Positions 41,169-51,231 of a DNA stretch of 53,304 nucleotides are shown here, one piece after another. Made by a program: the position numbers and the translations under genes. Within the stretch, counting starts at the first letter, position 1; the number at the start of each line of letters is the position of its first letter. The DNA lies in IMG/VR virus record IMGVR_UViG_3300037606_000271, positions 1 through 53,304 of that record. The stretch is one strand, 5' to 3'. A model generated the notes under the pieces. That model did not search any database. It was not told the origin of the DNA and saw only the letters and a list, made by a program, of their open reading frames with translations. The DNA comes from a virus.

Positions 41169-44100
41169 TTATGCGCAAGAAGGGTTAGTAATAGTTATAC
41201 CTAAACTAGCTAAATAAGCATCTCCAATTGGGTCATCCCCATCTAAAACATTAGTGTCAGATAATGAATTTACTAATGCTTGCCCACTGTCAGTTGTAGG
41301 TAAACCCAATTCTTTTAATTTTCCTAAAATTCTTGTGGGATCATTATTTAATTCTTCAATAAGCTCTTCGTTAGTTTTATTTAATCCATTTTTACGTAAT
41401 CTGTTACCATATCTACGTGCAAATTCTTTTATATTTTTACTATTATTTTTTTCATTATTAACTATTTCTAAAGTTTTACTAGGAGAAGTTTCTTTTTCAC
41501 TTACTTCTGTAGGAATAATGTCTACTGGTAAAAAAGGATTACCTTTATTTGTTTCTACTATAAGATCTTCTACATCTGTAAATATTTCTGTTATATCTGT
41601 AGGTACTTCTGATACAGAACTTTTTACATTTTGCTGCAATATAGCTTCTATTTCTTTAGCAACTTCTTCTCTCATTGCTATTTCTTCTAGAGTTAACACT
41701 TCCCCATTAATAATTTTATTAGCAATATTTTTAATCATTGACGAACTAACAACTCCAGTATCTACAAATACATCAAAATCTGATTTGGTTTTAGGTGTTA
41801 ATTTATTAATAGAATCATTTATAACAACCATAGAAAAGTCGTCTTCTTTAATATTATAAAAAATATCTTTAATTAACTGAGGATTAGTACTCATAACTTT
41901 TATCAATCTTCTTGAATCAGTTGTAAGACCTTTAAGTAGTACATGAGCCATTATTTTTTCATCTACTTTTAATTGAGTTGCTAACTCTTTTAAAGAATAA
42001 CTTACTACATCATCTAAAGATGTTGAAGTTAATAAATCATTAAATGCTATAAGTAATTCTTTTCCTCCTCTACGAGATAACACAATTCCATCTCCAAGAC
42101 CGTCTGATCCAATAATAATATGTTCACCTTTTTTTACTTTAATTATACCTACATGTAAATCATTAGCATTGTTTGCTACAAATCCTTTACTTCCTATAGC
42201 AGCAGGAGTACTGTTGTCTATATCTTCACCTACAATAACAATTAATTTACCATTTTTATCAACTTTATAAATAGGTGAATCACCTATTTGAAAATAAGAA
42301 TAAGTGTTATTACCTGTTTTCTTTACAAGAGATAAAGTAGTTCCTGCTGTTTCTGGATGAGATTTTAAAATTTCTTCTACAAGACTTTTGATTTCAGCTT
42401 TAGAAAATTTATCTAATTTAGATACTTTTTCAAGTATTTCATCTACTAAAGGTTTTGAATCTTTTAAAGAACCTAAACCATCAGCAACCATATACCATCC
42501 GTTATTAACATACACTCCATCTTGCCCTTTACTTCTACTATTATCATTTAAAGCTACATAACCATCTTCTTCTAAATTACCAGTTAAACTGTTATCAAAA
42601 GTTGAGACTTTATTAGGGGCTTTATTTGCAGAAGTATTTTGATTAGCTTTTTTATTAACTTTTTCTGAGGTAAATAACCTAGTAGGTGCCATTAATACTT
42701 TAGGTAATAAATTGCTTTCTATTCTATCTTTAGCTGTTTCATAAGTATCTTCTAAAGATACTTGAACAGGTCTTTCAAGAATATTATGATCATTCATAAA
42801 TTGACTTACGTAATGCATATAATAATTAAATTTATTAGAAGAAGGTACAGTTTTAATGATACCTGTGGGTTTTAAATCCATATCTAATACTTCAACTCTC
42901 ATATTCTCATTGTTTACACTTAATACTTTAAATATTTCTCCACTTTCTTGAGCATCATATAATTTATCTAAAGACTCTTGTTCATTTTTTTTATCAGATT
43001 CGTAGTATTCGTCAATAACAGAAGACATAGTAACACTATCAACAATAATATCTCCTTCATTAGGAGCGACTTTTATTTTTTTAGTATAAAGAAGTTTAAA
43101 TATATTACTAATTGACGGTTGAGATATTTTTGTATTTTCATCTACTTCTTTACTCCATTTCACAATGGCTCTAATATCATCTAAAGATATATCTTCTTTA
43201 AGTAATTCATCAACTAATGCTTGATATAATTCTGGATGATCTTTAAATTTAATTGCATCAGCTATAAAATAAGTACCTGATTCTTCACCATCAAGAAATA
43301 CTATTATGTTAGAAGTCTGATCATTAAGCTTTTCACCAGTATATATTTTATCTCCTATTTTAATAGTATATGGATCAACAACGCCGTTACCGTCACCAGA
43401 TGCATTATTAATAACTTTAATAAAAGGTATAACACCTGTGGGGATTACTTCTTCTAACCGTCTTTTAGTTGATGTTTTTAAGAAATCCCCTTTTTTAGCA
43501 TGTCTTACTTCTATCTTAGCTGTATGAGTTTTATCTTTAACAGCGTTGTTTAAAAATCGTTCTCTAAATTCTTTAAGCGGTCCTTTATCTACACCTCCTC
43601 CTTGAATTATACCAATAGTAATTCCGTTATGCTGAACTTTTAATACAGGTAAATTGTAATTAGTAATCTCATCACCTTCAACGTATTTTTTTAAATTATC
43701 TTCTTCTATAATTACTGTAAGTTCATCTTCTTTACTTAAATCTAATGTTTGGTAATACTCTAAGTCAATACCAAACTCTTCAGCAAATTTAGTATTTAGT
43801 AAAGGTTTGTCATTTTTATCTAACAACATTACTGTATATTTCCCTGCTGAGTTATTAGATGTAATAGCAAAGTTATAATCTTTAGTTAATTCTTCATACG
43901 TAACTGTTTGGTTAGAATTTTCATCGTACTTAGGAAATTTAAAAGAACCCCCTACAATAATTTTGTCTCCATTAGCTAAAATCTCTATTTCAGCATTACT
44001 TACTGTAACTATTCTGTAAGGCAAAGTATGTATTTCTAAATGATGTATTGTAGAATTAGGGTCAGTAGATTTAGTGTTATTTACTTTAGATTTTGCTTTA

Positions 44101-47100
44101 GTTGGTGTTAACATACTAGTAGATACGTTATTGATCTGCTCGCCTGTTATAAGCTCATGTAAGACACTTACAGCCTCACCATAAGCATTAGACTGTTTTC
44201 CAGTTAAAAGCTCTATAATGCGCTTTAAAATGTCTTTTAGAATAGATCCTAAAGAGTAGTTTGTGTTTGTCGCTACATTAGACAACGCATAAACAAAACC
44301 TCCATTACCAAACTCCATTAGCATTTCTCTTACATTACTTATTCCAAATTCTTTTAGTAATTCATCAGGTATTAAATTAAATATATCAATGAGTCTTTGG
44401 TCAGAAACTAAATCAGGATTATTCATTATCTCATTTCTCATTAATGTTTTAATCATGGTATAGGCTAAATACTTTTTTCTAAATGATTCTATTGTTCTAG
44501 CATTACCTATAAGATTAGTTTGAATACCTTCTTTAAATATTTTATCAGCTTTTTCTTTAAATCTTTTAGAATTTAAATAAATAGTGTTAGTTTTTTTATC
44601 ATATACACCATCTTTACCCGCACCTGTAAATACAATTTCCATATCCATACCTAACTTTTCTATTACGTCAATTAACAATTCTCTTAAAGGATCTTGTTTC
44701 ATTGACCGTAAAAAACTTACAACAGACTCATGTGCTATTAACTGTCCTTGCAGCTTATTAAATAAACGCAATGCTTTAATACTTTGCTCACCATTAAGTT
44801 GACTTCTATTAAATATTTCATCCAAGATTAATTTATAATTACCATCATTATCTTTTGCTTCATCATGCAAAGCTTCTAACTCATCTAAATTAAGCTTACT
44901 AAGGTGATGCTCTTCATTAGGGTTTTTTGACGTAGGTGAAGTATTGGTTCCTTCCAAATTTTTAATATAATCTTTTATAACTGTAGAAGAAGTGTATTTA
45001 GAATTGCGTAAAGTATTGCCAATTTTATCACTGCTTTTAGAATTTTTTAGTTCTAATGTAGTAATTACTTTACCTTTTTCTTTTTGAGGTTTACCATCTA
45101 CCCCAATTAAAGGTACTTCAACTAGCTCATCACCTAACTGTTTAGCTATAATATTTAACAGCTCTCTACTTTTTGGATCGGTTTTTTCTTTTAATCTATC
45201 AAAAGCTTTTACTAAAACATACTTTTCTACTTCTTCTTTAGAAACACCTGCGGCGACAGCTATTTCATCTGCCCCTTCAAATATCTCAAAGTCTCCATTA
45301 TTACTATTTTCAGTAAAAGGGTTTACTTCATAATCAACTTCAGGAAGATCTGGACCCAAATCTAAATCTTCCATTTCCAATATAGCGTTTTCCTGTTGAG
45401 CTTTAAATTGATTAAACAAAGCTTGACCAATTTGGGCTACTCCAGGAATACCATCAATAGCATCTACTTGATCTATTTCAAATGTTTTTGCCCCTTGTGC
45501 TTTTTCTAAAGATGTTAACTTTTGTTGATAAGATTTTACTATAGCTTCTTTAGTTTCTTTTTGTTGAGGAGTTTTATCTGGAAGATTTAACGCTTGAGTT
45601 AAACTTAATTTAGTCATTATGTATTCAGTATCTTTTCCAAATACCGGGTCAGCTTTTAATGCTTTTTGAGCAACTGCTACTATTTCTCTAGCTTCTTCAA
45701 ACTCTAATTCTGTAGCTTTTTTTACTACTTTCTTTATGGTAGTAGCTGGGTCATCTCCTTCATTTTTTGAATCGTCTGCTGTTTTACCTAATTGTTGATC
45801 TTGGAGATCAGAAGAGTTTTTAGCAGCTTCAATAGCTTTACTATCAGTGGCTAGTAGTTCAGCTTTATCTTTTTTATCAGGATCTTTTTTTAGCATAGAA
45901 GCTATGTACCCAGGAGAAGCAAAAGCTAATCCACCAATACTACCTTGAACAACTGATTCCCAAAATTCTTTATCTCCAGTAGCGTTTAAAAAGGATTGTA
46001 TTAAACTCTCATCTCTACTTGCTTGCGCGTTTTTAGAAAATGTATATTGTAAACCTTCTTCTAAACCTTCTGAAGCTGAGTCAAAAGCAATTAATTGTAA
46101 AGATTCTTTAATTTTACTATTCATTTTAGTTAGGGAAGGTCCAGCACCTTTAAACATAGACAATAACTTAGTGTATTGTAACATGTCTATAGCTGCTAAT
46201 GACATACCATATCTATAGTTTTTACTAGCTGCTTTAGAAGCAATTTCTTTATGTTCTTCTTCTGATCTTTCCGGGTGAAGTTTCCTACTTCTAGCATATA
46301 CTATATCATAAGTGTCTTTAGATTCACCTAATGTTTCTGCGTTTCTAGATATTACTGATGCAAAAGCTGCTTGAGTAAAACGATCTGATGTACCTAAAGT
46401 TGCGTCAACTTTTATATAATTATCTACTGCACCTCTAATAGATTCTCTTCTTTCCTGAAGTAATTGATTATAATCAACAGAAGCTTTTTCACTATCAGCT
46501 TTTTCTAATAAAGCTAATTCGTCATCAATTTGATTTCGAGTTGGGCCTTTCTTTTTCTTATTGCTTTTTATTATTTTATATAAATCCTCATAAGCTTCTT
46601 TTTGAGCTTTTTGATAAACTTCTTTAAGTTCTTTAGGTGTAGCTGCTTTTTGACCGGATCTTTTTAACTGCTCTTCAAAAACATCAGCTGCTTCTTTACC
46701 AATAACACCAGACTCTCTCCTAGCCAGGAATAAAGAATCTCTTTGATCGGGAGTATCAATAATAGCATTAGCTACTTTGTCCATTAAAGTAGCTCCTTTT
46801 TCTCCATGTTTTGCGCGAGCATTAGCCACTGCTTGTTTAGTTAAACTTTCAGTTTTTTCTCTAGCTATTTTTTCTAATCCATCATCACTTAATTTTATAG
46901 CTTGATTAAATAAACCATCGGAAACACCTTCTCCTAATTTATCTGTAAATCCTTTTGTTGATCTAAGTTTGATTAAATCATCTACATTAGCTTCAAAAAC
47001 ATCTCCTAATTGTTTTCTCAAATTTCTTTTTAAAGAACCTTGTACAACCCCTTTAGCTAATGCTCCAGGAACTTTAGCTATTAAACCAGCACCTAATGAT

Positions 47101-47621
47101 CCTACCATCATACCAAAAGTAGGTCCCCATCCTTCAATAGTTTTAGCCCACCAATTAGAATCTGTAGGATCAAATACACCAGACTCTTTAGTGTACATAG
47201 ATATTATACCATCATTTACACCTTCAATATCTTTACCCCAATCAAGAAACATTTTAGCTACTGGATCAAGATCTTTTATATTGCCGTTTATTGTATCTTC
47301 CGGGTTTAATAGTAGTTGAGCACCGTAGCCAACAGTATTAACAGTCTCTTTAAGAATATTTAAAGGAAGTCTACCAACAGCTCTCATAGATTTACTAAAT
47401 CCATCTTGATTATTAGATCTATTGGCTGCTTGATCTTCTCCAGCAGATAAACCTTCATCATAAGCGTTAAAATCATCATAACGAAGACCTACAACACCAG
47501 ATTCTTTATAGTCTCCCGGCTGATAAACTGTTTGTCCTTCTCGTGTTACTGAGGAGTATGCTTTTGTAAATCTATTATACACATTATCTTCTGGGATATC
47601 ACCCATTAATTCCTCATTCAT
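41169..47621 (-). CDS. Giant virion protein with a C-terminal PP2C-type phosphatase domain (2150 aa)
   Basis: The N-terminal 600 residues contain hydrophobic, glycine-rich segments (FGMMVGSLGAGLIAKV; SIGGLAFASPGYIASML) among charged helices, as in phage proteins that are ejected and cross membranes. Residues about 1005-1060 carry KDGVYDKKTNTIYLNSKRF, the strand that normally precedes a zincin helix, but no HExxH follows. Residues about 1690-1935 form a PP2C phosphatase domain: R1696 and D1701 (SRSKGQDGVY), D1714-G1715 (MVADGLGS), G1760-T-T, G-D1781 (FQIGDSPIYK), S-D1840-G (IIIGSDGLGDG) and D1927-D1928 (DDFSMVVI). These match the metal and phosphate ligands of the family. It lies directly before the virion RNA polymerase gene and is probably packaged with it. 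Confidence 0.72.
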   Translation of the reverse strand: MNEELMGDIPEDNVYNRFTKAYSSVTREGQTVYQPGDYKESGVVGLRYDDFNAYDEGLSAGEDQAANRSNNQDGFSKSMRAVGRLPLNILKETVNTVGYGAQLLLNPEDTINGNIKDLDPVAKMFLDWGKDIEGVNDGIISMYTKESGVFDPTDSNWWAKTIEGWGPTFGMMVGSLGAGLIAKVPGALAKGVVQGSLKRNLRKQLGDVFEANVDDLIKLRSTKGFTDKLGEGVSDGLFNQAIKLSDDGLEKIAREKTESLTKQAVANARAKHGEKGATLMDKVANAIIDTPDQRDSLFLARRESGVIGKEAADVFEEQLKRSGQKAATPKELKEVYQKAQKEAYEDLYKIIKSNKKKKGPTRNQIDDELALLEKADSEKASVDYNQLLQERRESIRGAVDNYIKVDATLGTSDRFTQAAFASVISRNAETLGESKDTYDIVYARSRKLHPERSEEEHKEIASKAASKNYRYGMSLAAIDMLQYTKLLSMFKGAGPSLTKMNSKIKESLQLIAFDSASEGLEEGLQYTFSKNAQASRDESLIQSFLNATGDKEFWESVVQGSIGGLAFASPGYIASMLKKDPDKKDKAELLATDSKAIEAAKNSSDLQDQQLGKTADDSKNEGDDPATTIKKVVKKATELEFEEAREIVAVAQKALKADPVFGKDTEYIMTKLSLTQALNLPDKTPQQKETKEAIVKSYQQKLTSLEKAQGAKTFEIDQVDAIDGIPGVAQIGQALFNQFKAQQENAILEMEDLDLGPDLPEVDYEVNPFTENSNNGDFEIFEGADEIAVAAGVSKEEVEKYVLVKAFDRLKEKTDPKSRELLNIIAKQLGDELVEVPLIGVDGKPQKEKGKVITTLELKNSKSSDKIGNTLRNSKYTSSTVIKDYIKNLEGTNTSPTSKNPNEEHHLSKLNLDELEALHDEAKDNDGNYKLILDEIFNRSQLNGEQSIKALRLFNKLQGQLIAHESVVSFLRSMKQDPLRELLIDVIEKLGMDMEIVFTGAGKDGVYDKKTNTIYLNSKRFKEKADKIFKEGIQTNLIGNARTIESFRKKYLAYTMIKTLMRNEIMNNPDLVSDQRLIDIFNLIPDELLKEFGISNVREMLMEFGNGGFVYALSNVATNTNYSLGSILKDILKRIIELLTGKQSNAYGEAVSVLHELITGEQINNVSTSMLTPTKAKSKVNNTKSTDPNSTIHHLEIHTLPYRIVTVSNAEIEILANGDKIIVGGSFKFPKYDENSNQTVTYEELTKDYNFAITSNNSAGKYTVMLLDKNDKPLLNTKFAEEFGIDLEYYQTLDLSKEDELTVIIEEDNLKKYVEGDEITNYNLPVLKVQHNGITIGIIQGGGVDKGPLKEFRERFLNNAVKDKTHTAKIEVRHAKKGDFLKTSTKRRLEEVIPTGVIPFIKVINNASGDGNGVVDPYTIKIGDKIYTGEKLNDQTSNIIVFLDGEESGTYFIADAIKFKDHPELYQALVDELLKEDISLDDIRAIVKWSKEVDENTKISQPSISNIFKLLYTKKIKVAPNEGDIIVDSVTMSSVIDEYYESDKKNEQESLDKLYDAQESGEIFKVLSVNNENMRVEVLDMDLKPTGIIKTVPSSNKFNYYMHYVSQFMNDHNILERPVQVSLEDTYETAKDRIESNLLPKVLMAPTRLFTSEKVNKKANQNTSANKAPNKVSTFDNSLTGNLEEDGYVALNDNSRSKGQDGVYVNNGWYMVADGLGSLKDSKPLVDEILEKVSKLDKFSKAEIKSLVEEILKSHPETAGTTLSLVKKTGNNTYSYFQIGDSPIYKVDKNGKLIVIVGEDIDNSTPAAIGSKGFVANNANDLHVGIIKVKKGEHIIIGSDGLGDGIVLSRRGGKELLIAFNDLLTSTSLDDVVSYSLKELATQLKVDEKIMAHVLLKGLTTDSRRLIKVMSTNPQLIKDIFYNIKEDDFSMVVINDSINKLTPKTKSDFDVFVDTGVVSSSMIKNIANKIINGEVLTLEEIAMREEVAKEIEAILQQNVKSSVSEVPTDITEIFTDVEDLIVETNKGNPFLPVDIIPTEVSEKETSPSKTLEIVNNEKNNSKNIKEFARRYGNRLRKNGLNKTNEELIEELNNDPTRILGKLKELGLPTTDSGQALVNSLSDTNVLDGDDPIGDAYLASLGITITNPSCA

Positions 47622-47623
47622 TG

Positions 47624-49798
47624 TTATTGTATTTTAGGTAGTGTAACTAAATTAGCTATCCTGTAATTTTCATCTTGCTTTGCTGAAATAATATCTCCAT
47701 AAGATATATATTGACTCATATCATAAGTGCCGTCTTCTTTTTTTGGGGCAGCTAAATCCAAACCTATAAACTTACCTTCTTTATTAAATTTTAATTCATA
47801 TACTTCAGGTAAAGCTTCTACATCGTTATGTAAATTACGATTTACTTTAGATACAAAAGTTCCTTTCATTTTCTTCATAGAAATAATACCTCCATATCCT
47901 TGTGATAATTTTTCTATATTTTGAGGAGACATATCCCCACTTAATTCAGCCAGCGCTTGTCCTATTGTAAAATTTTCAGCTGACACAGGATTATGATAAG
48001 AATTTGCAAATTGTTGTACAGGTATTGCATCTTGATTTTCTTCTTCGCTAGCATCACTTAATAAAAGTTTAAGTGGTGGTTTACCAGTACCTACATTAAT
48101 TGTAATTTCAGTACCCGTAGGCATTGAATAAAGATCTTTAGCTTCTCCTAAAGCTACATTATTTCCAGGCATTAAATAACCATTTAATGCAATAGCATCT
48201 TCCCCCCATTTAGCCCAATCTGACGCAGTAGCGTCATCAATCTTTACATCATTAATATTATTTACTCCAGCATTTTTTAAAGTAGTTATAATTGGTTGTT
48301 TAGAAGATGGTCCATATTCAGCATTAATATGTGAAGCACTTAATCCTCTTATAGCCCCTTCAGTCACCAAGTTCTTATAAACATCACTGTAACCTGTCCT
48401 GCTAAACTTTTGAACTTGAGTTACATTTTGAGCAAGATGATTTACTAATTTATTAGAAGCTTCAATGCTTCTTTTCAAATGAGCTTCATCAGATTCAATT
48501 CTTCTAGGAGAATAACCTTTACCATCAATAGCTCCTTGAAATAATGCACCCGCAATATCATTAGTTAAATCAACACTCTTTTTAGGAATAGATTGTAGCA
48601 TAAAATTAACTGCGGGATGTTCTATTTTACCTATTGGTGAATTGTAATATGCTAATTCTTCAGTGACACCTCGGACTCCGGCAGAGGTCAAAACAGCTAT
48701 TTCTTCATCTAATTTTGCGATTTTTGCTTGGTCTTTAACAGATAAATTTCTATTAACTTGAGTACTTTGTCCAGGATTATAGCCTCTAATATCTCTTTTT
48801 TGCGCTTCTAAAGCTTGTGTAGCTTTCGTAATAGCTTCTCCATACTTAACAGTGGTTAATCCACTTCTAGAATTATAAGGAGTACTATCTGCATGGCCTG
48901 TTTTAGCTTTTGGTTGTTCAGTTGTGATTGCTTTACTTCTATAATATTCTCTAAGATTTTCTTTAGCTCTCCATTTTTCTACTATTTGTCTAGTAGACTT
49001 TATACCGTCATATTTATCAGCGAGAACTTTCATTGCGGCATCAATTTGAAAATCTGAATTAGATATTCCGTCTTGTCGAGGATCATAAATAAGATCTTGT
49101 TGATTTAAATAAGCTTGAGCTACAGGATCTATAGCCGCCATATTTTTTACAGCTCTTCTAATATCTTCATTAGGAATTCCTTCTTCAGTATCCATATAAA
49201 AATAGTCACCGTTAAAAGTACTACCTATTTCTCTACCTAATGTTTCGGTTAACCAACCCATTAAGTTTTGATCAAAATGAGCAACTAAGTCAAGATCGGC
49301 TGCAGTTTTATACCCATCAAAAGCTTGAAACTTTCCGTTTTCGTCAAATGAGCCGGAAAACTTATTCTTTGAATATTTTACTGCATTTTGATAAGTTTCA
49401 TTAGTAATTCTCCCGGATAAGTAAGCTTGGTTTTGTTCGGCTTCATAAGTTTTAATAGCATCAAAGTTTGTTTGTAACCCATAAGCTTGTCCACCTTGTT
49501 GCCAGTCTTCTTTAGCTTTAAATAATAATTCTTTTCTAGCTATATTACCTTTCTGTAAACCACCAGTAACATAAGATTGTGTTACCGCTTCCATTCTAGC
49601 TTTTTGATCAGCTTTAAATTGAGCTGCAAAATCTTTATCTTTTTCATCATATTCAGGCATCTGGCTAGAGATTTCTTGAGCTACATTATAATTAGTTTGT
49701 TGGTTGTTTAATGCTGATTGGAGTAACTCAAAATTAGGCTGAAAGAATTTTTCCTCATAATCACTTCTTACTCCTTGCAATTGTGTAAATCTATTCAT
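47624..49798 (-). CDS. Probable virion cargo or structural protein (724 aa)
   Basis: The gene lies 2 nt from the 2150-aa gene and 2 nt from the 476-aa gene, inside the virion block. The first 120 residues are an acidic-basic helical region rich in Gln (NNQQTNYNVAQEISSQMPEY), followed by a mixed alpha/beta part and a C-terminal beta-rich end (GTEITINVGTGKPPLKLLL; VYELKFNKEGKFIGLDL). No enzyme motif is visible. Crassvirales cargo proteins are encoded upstream of the virion RNA polymerase set, and size and order suggest this is one, but the assignment rests on context. Confidence 0.5.
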   Translation of the reverse strand: MNRFTQLQGVRSDYEEKFFQPNFELLQSALNNQQTNYNVAQEISSQMPEYDEKDKDFAAQFKADQKARMEAVTQSYVTGGLQKGNIARKELLFKAKEDWQQGGQAYGLQTNFDAIKTYEAEQNQAYLSGRITNETYQNAVKYSKNKFSGSFDENGKFQAFDGYKTAADLDLVAHFDQNLMGWLTETLGREIGSTFNGDYFYMDTEEGIPNEDIRRAVKNMAAIDPVAQAYLNQQDLIYDPRQDGISNSDFQIDAAMKVLADKYDGIKSTRQIVEKWRAKENLREYYRSKAITTEQPKAKTGHADSTPYNSRSGLTTVKYGEAITKATQALEAQKRDIRGYNPGQSTQVNRNLSVKDQAKIAKLDEEIAVLTSAGVRGVTEELAYYNSPIGKIEHPAVNFMLQSIPKKSVDLTNDIAGALFQGAIDGKGYSPRRIESDEAHLKRSIEASNKLVNHLAQNVTQVQKFSRTGYSDVYKNLVTEGAIRGLSASHINAEYGPSSKQPIITTLKNAGVNNINDVKIDDATASDWAKWGEDAIALNGYLMPGNNVALGEAKDLYSMPTGTEITINVGTGKPPLKLLLSDASEEENQDAIPVQQFANSYHNPVSAENFTIGQALAELSGDMSPQNIEKLSQGYGGIISMKKMKGTFVSKVNRNLHNDVEALPEVYELKFNKEGKFIGLDLAAPKKEDGTYDMSQYISYGDIISAKQDENYRIANLVTLPKIQ

Positions 49799-49800
49799 GA

Positions 49801-51231
49801 TTATTGTATTCTAAAGTTTATAGGATCGCCATTTTTTAAAGTTTCTTTTTCCTCAGCTGTTAAAGGTTGTCCCATACCTCTCTTAATTAAAGCATCATTA
49901 AAAGGTGTGCTAGGATCAAAGTCATCATACATAGTGGATAACAAAGCAATAGTTTCTTCTCTTGTAGCGTCTGTAATGTTTTTATTATTCTCTCTTCTGG
50001 AACGTCTATCAAGATCAGAAATAACAGTTTGTAATTGTCTTTCATTATTCATATCAGTAGCTCCTTCGTTTTGCTGATTGTTCATTCTATTCTGCTGTAA
50101 AGTCTGTTTATTATCTTGTCCTACTCCAGCTTCAAACTGAGCTTTTTGAGAAGCTATGTTGTTACTTAATTGCTGCTCTTGCATTGTAATACCAGCTAAA
50201 CCTTGCTGTAAATTACCTACTCTTTGTGCTTCTCTATTAGCAAATGAATTATAACTCCCAGAACTATTACGATTAACATTTCTTAATTGATTTGATGATT
50301 GTGACATTTGTTGACGCATAGGATCCAGGTTAGAATTAAGTTTATTTAATTCTTTTCTTGCTGGTCCGTAATCAGTCATAATAGGATCTTCTCTATCAGC
50401 GCTTTTAAGCATTCCTAAGCTACTCCCAGCTAAAGATAAGTTACGTAGTGTATCTAAAGTTTTAAGTGGATTAGAAGTGCTCTCAGGGGTCTTAGATTCT
50501 ATTGTGGAAGGCACTGGTGGAGTTCTTAGTTTAGCTTCACTTACAAATCTTTTTTCAAGCCCTGTATCTAAAGGTTGAATAATTTGATTAATAGGTTTAA
50601 TTCTAGGATCTGATTTCACTTCTTGAAAAGGTAATTGAGGTATTTTTTGCATTGGCGCATCAGAAGCCAATGAATAATTTTTAGGACTTAAACTAAATAA
50701 ACCTTGTAAAGGATCACTACTTACAAATCCACCAGCATTATATTTCTTAATTACACCTCCTTTGCTAAATTTAGTAGCTTTCATTTGTCCTTCTTGTTTC
50801 TTTTTCATTTCATTATCTTTTTCGATACGTTGTATGCTTAATTCCAAAGCATTTTTTTGTAAGTTATCTGTGTTGGCTTTAGAATACTTTTTAGTAAGCA
50901 TATTAACTTTCTCAGTATCTTCTGGAGTAAATATATAAGTAGGGTTTTTTTTATTTAATCTTGTATAAGTATATTTAGATTCATTAGTTTCAATTTCATT
51001 GTTTCCATTAGGGTCAGGAATACCTTCATTGTTGACTAGTTGCCCTCCTTGCTCATGTGTTGGAGCACTGTACTTATTATTGCCTCTAATTTTTCCTCCT
51101 TTTTTAAACACTTCTCTTGAATTTTCTTGATACTGTTTAGGTGGATTATATGGTCCTTGAAATAAAGACTTTAAAGAATTGATTGTGCTTACTGCTGTGG
51201 GGATTGCCCCTATTAATGTTAATGGGTCCAT
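49801..51231 (-). CDS. Probable virion-associated protein, Gln/Asn-rich (476 aa)
   Basis: Starts in an overlap with the stop of the structural gene at 51231. The N-terminus has a short hydrophobic helix (DPLTLIGAIPTAVSTI), then a repeated glycine-rich element: FKKGGKIRGNNKYSAPTHEQ with GGQLVNNEG, and later FSKGGVIKKYNAGGF. The HxxGG pattern recurs in tail and cargo proteins of large Bacteroidota phages. The middle (about 280-420) is Gln/Asn/Ser rich (MRQQMSQSSNQLRN, QQNRMNNQQNEG) and likely flexible or coiled. No catalytic residues. A role inside the head or tail is inferred from position. Confidence 0.5.
   Translation of the reverse strand: MDPLTLIGAIPTAVSTINSLKSLFQGPYNPPKQYQENSREVFKKGGKIRGNNKYSAPTHEQGGQLVNNEGIPDPNGNNEIETNESKYTYTRLNKKNPTYIFTPEDTEKVNMLTKKYSKANTDNLQKNALELSIQRIEKDNEMKKKQEGQMKATKFSKGGVIKKYNAGGFVSSDPLQGLFSLSPKNYSLASDAPMQKIPQLPFQEVKSDPRIKPINQIIQPLDTGLEKRFVSEAKLRTPPVPSTIESKTPESTSNPLKTLDTLRNLSLAGSSLGMLKSADREDPIMTDYGPARKELNKLNSNLDPMRQQMSQSSNQLRNVNRNSSGSYNSFANREAQRVGNLQQGLAGITMQEQQLSNNIASQKAQFEAGVGQDNKQTLQQNRMNNQQNEGATDMNNERQLQTVISDLDRRSRRENNKNITDATREETIALLSTMYDDFDPSTPFNDALIKRGMGQPLTAEEKETLKNGDPINFRIQ

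Noticed and set aside
46969-47319. Plus-strand open frame of 116 codons inside the 2150-aa gene, and similar ones at 41254-41859 and 44584-44802
   Set aside because: They lie wholly inside minus-strand giant genes, have unnatural Ser/Pro/Leu-rich composition and no spacing pattern; they are shadows of the coding strand.
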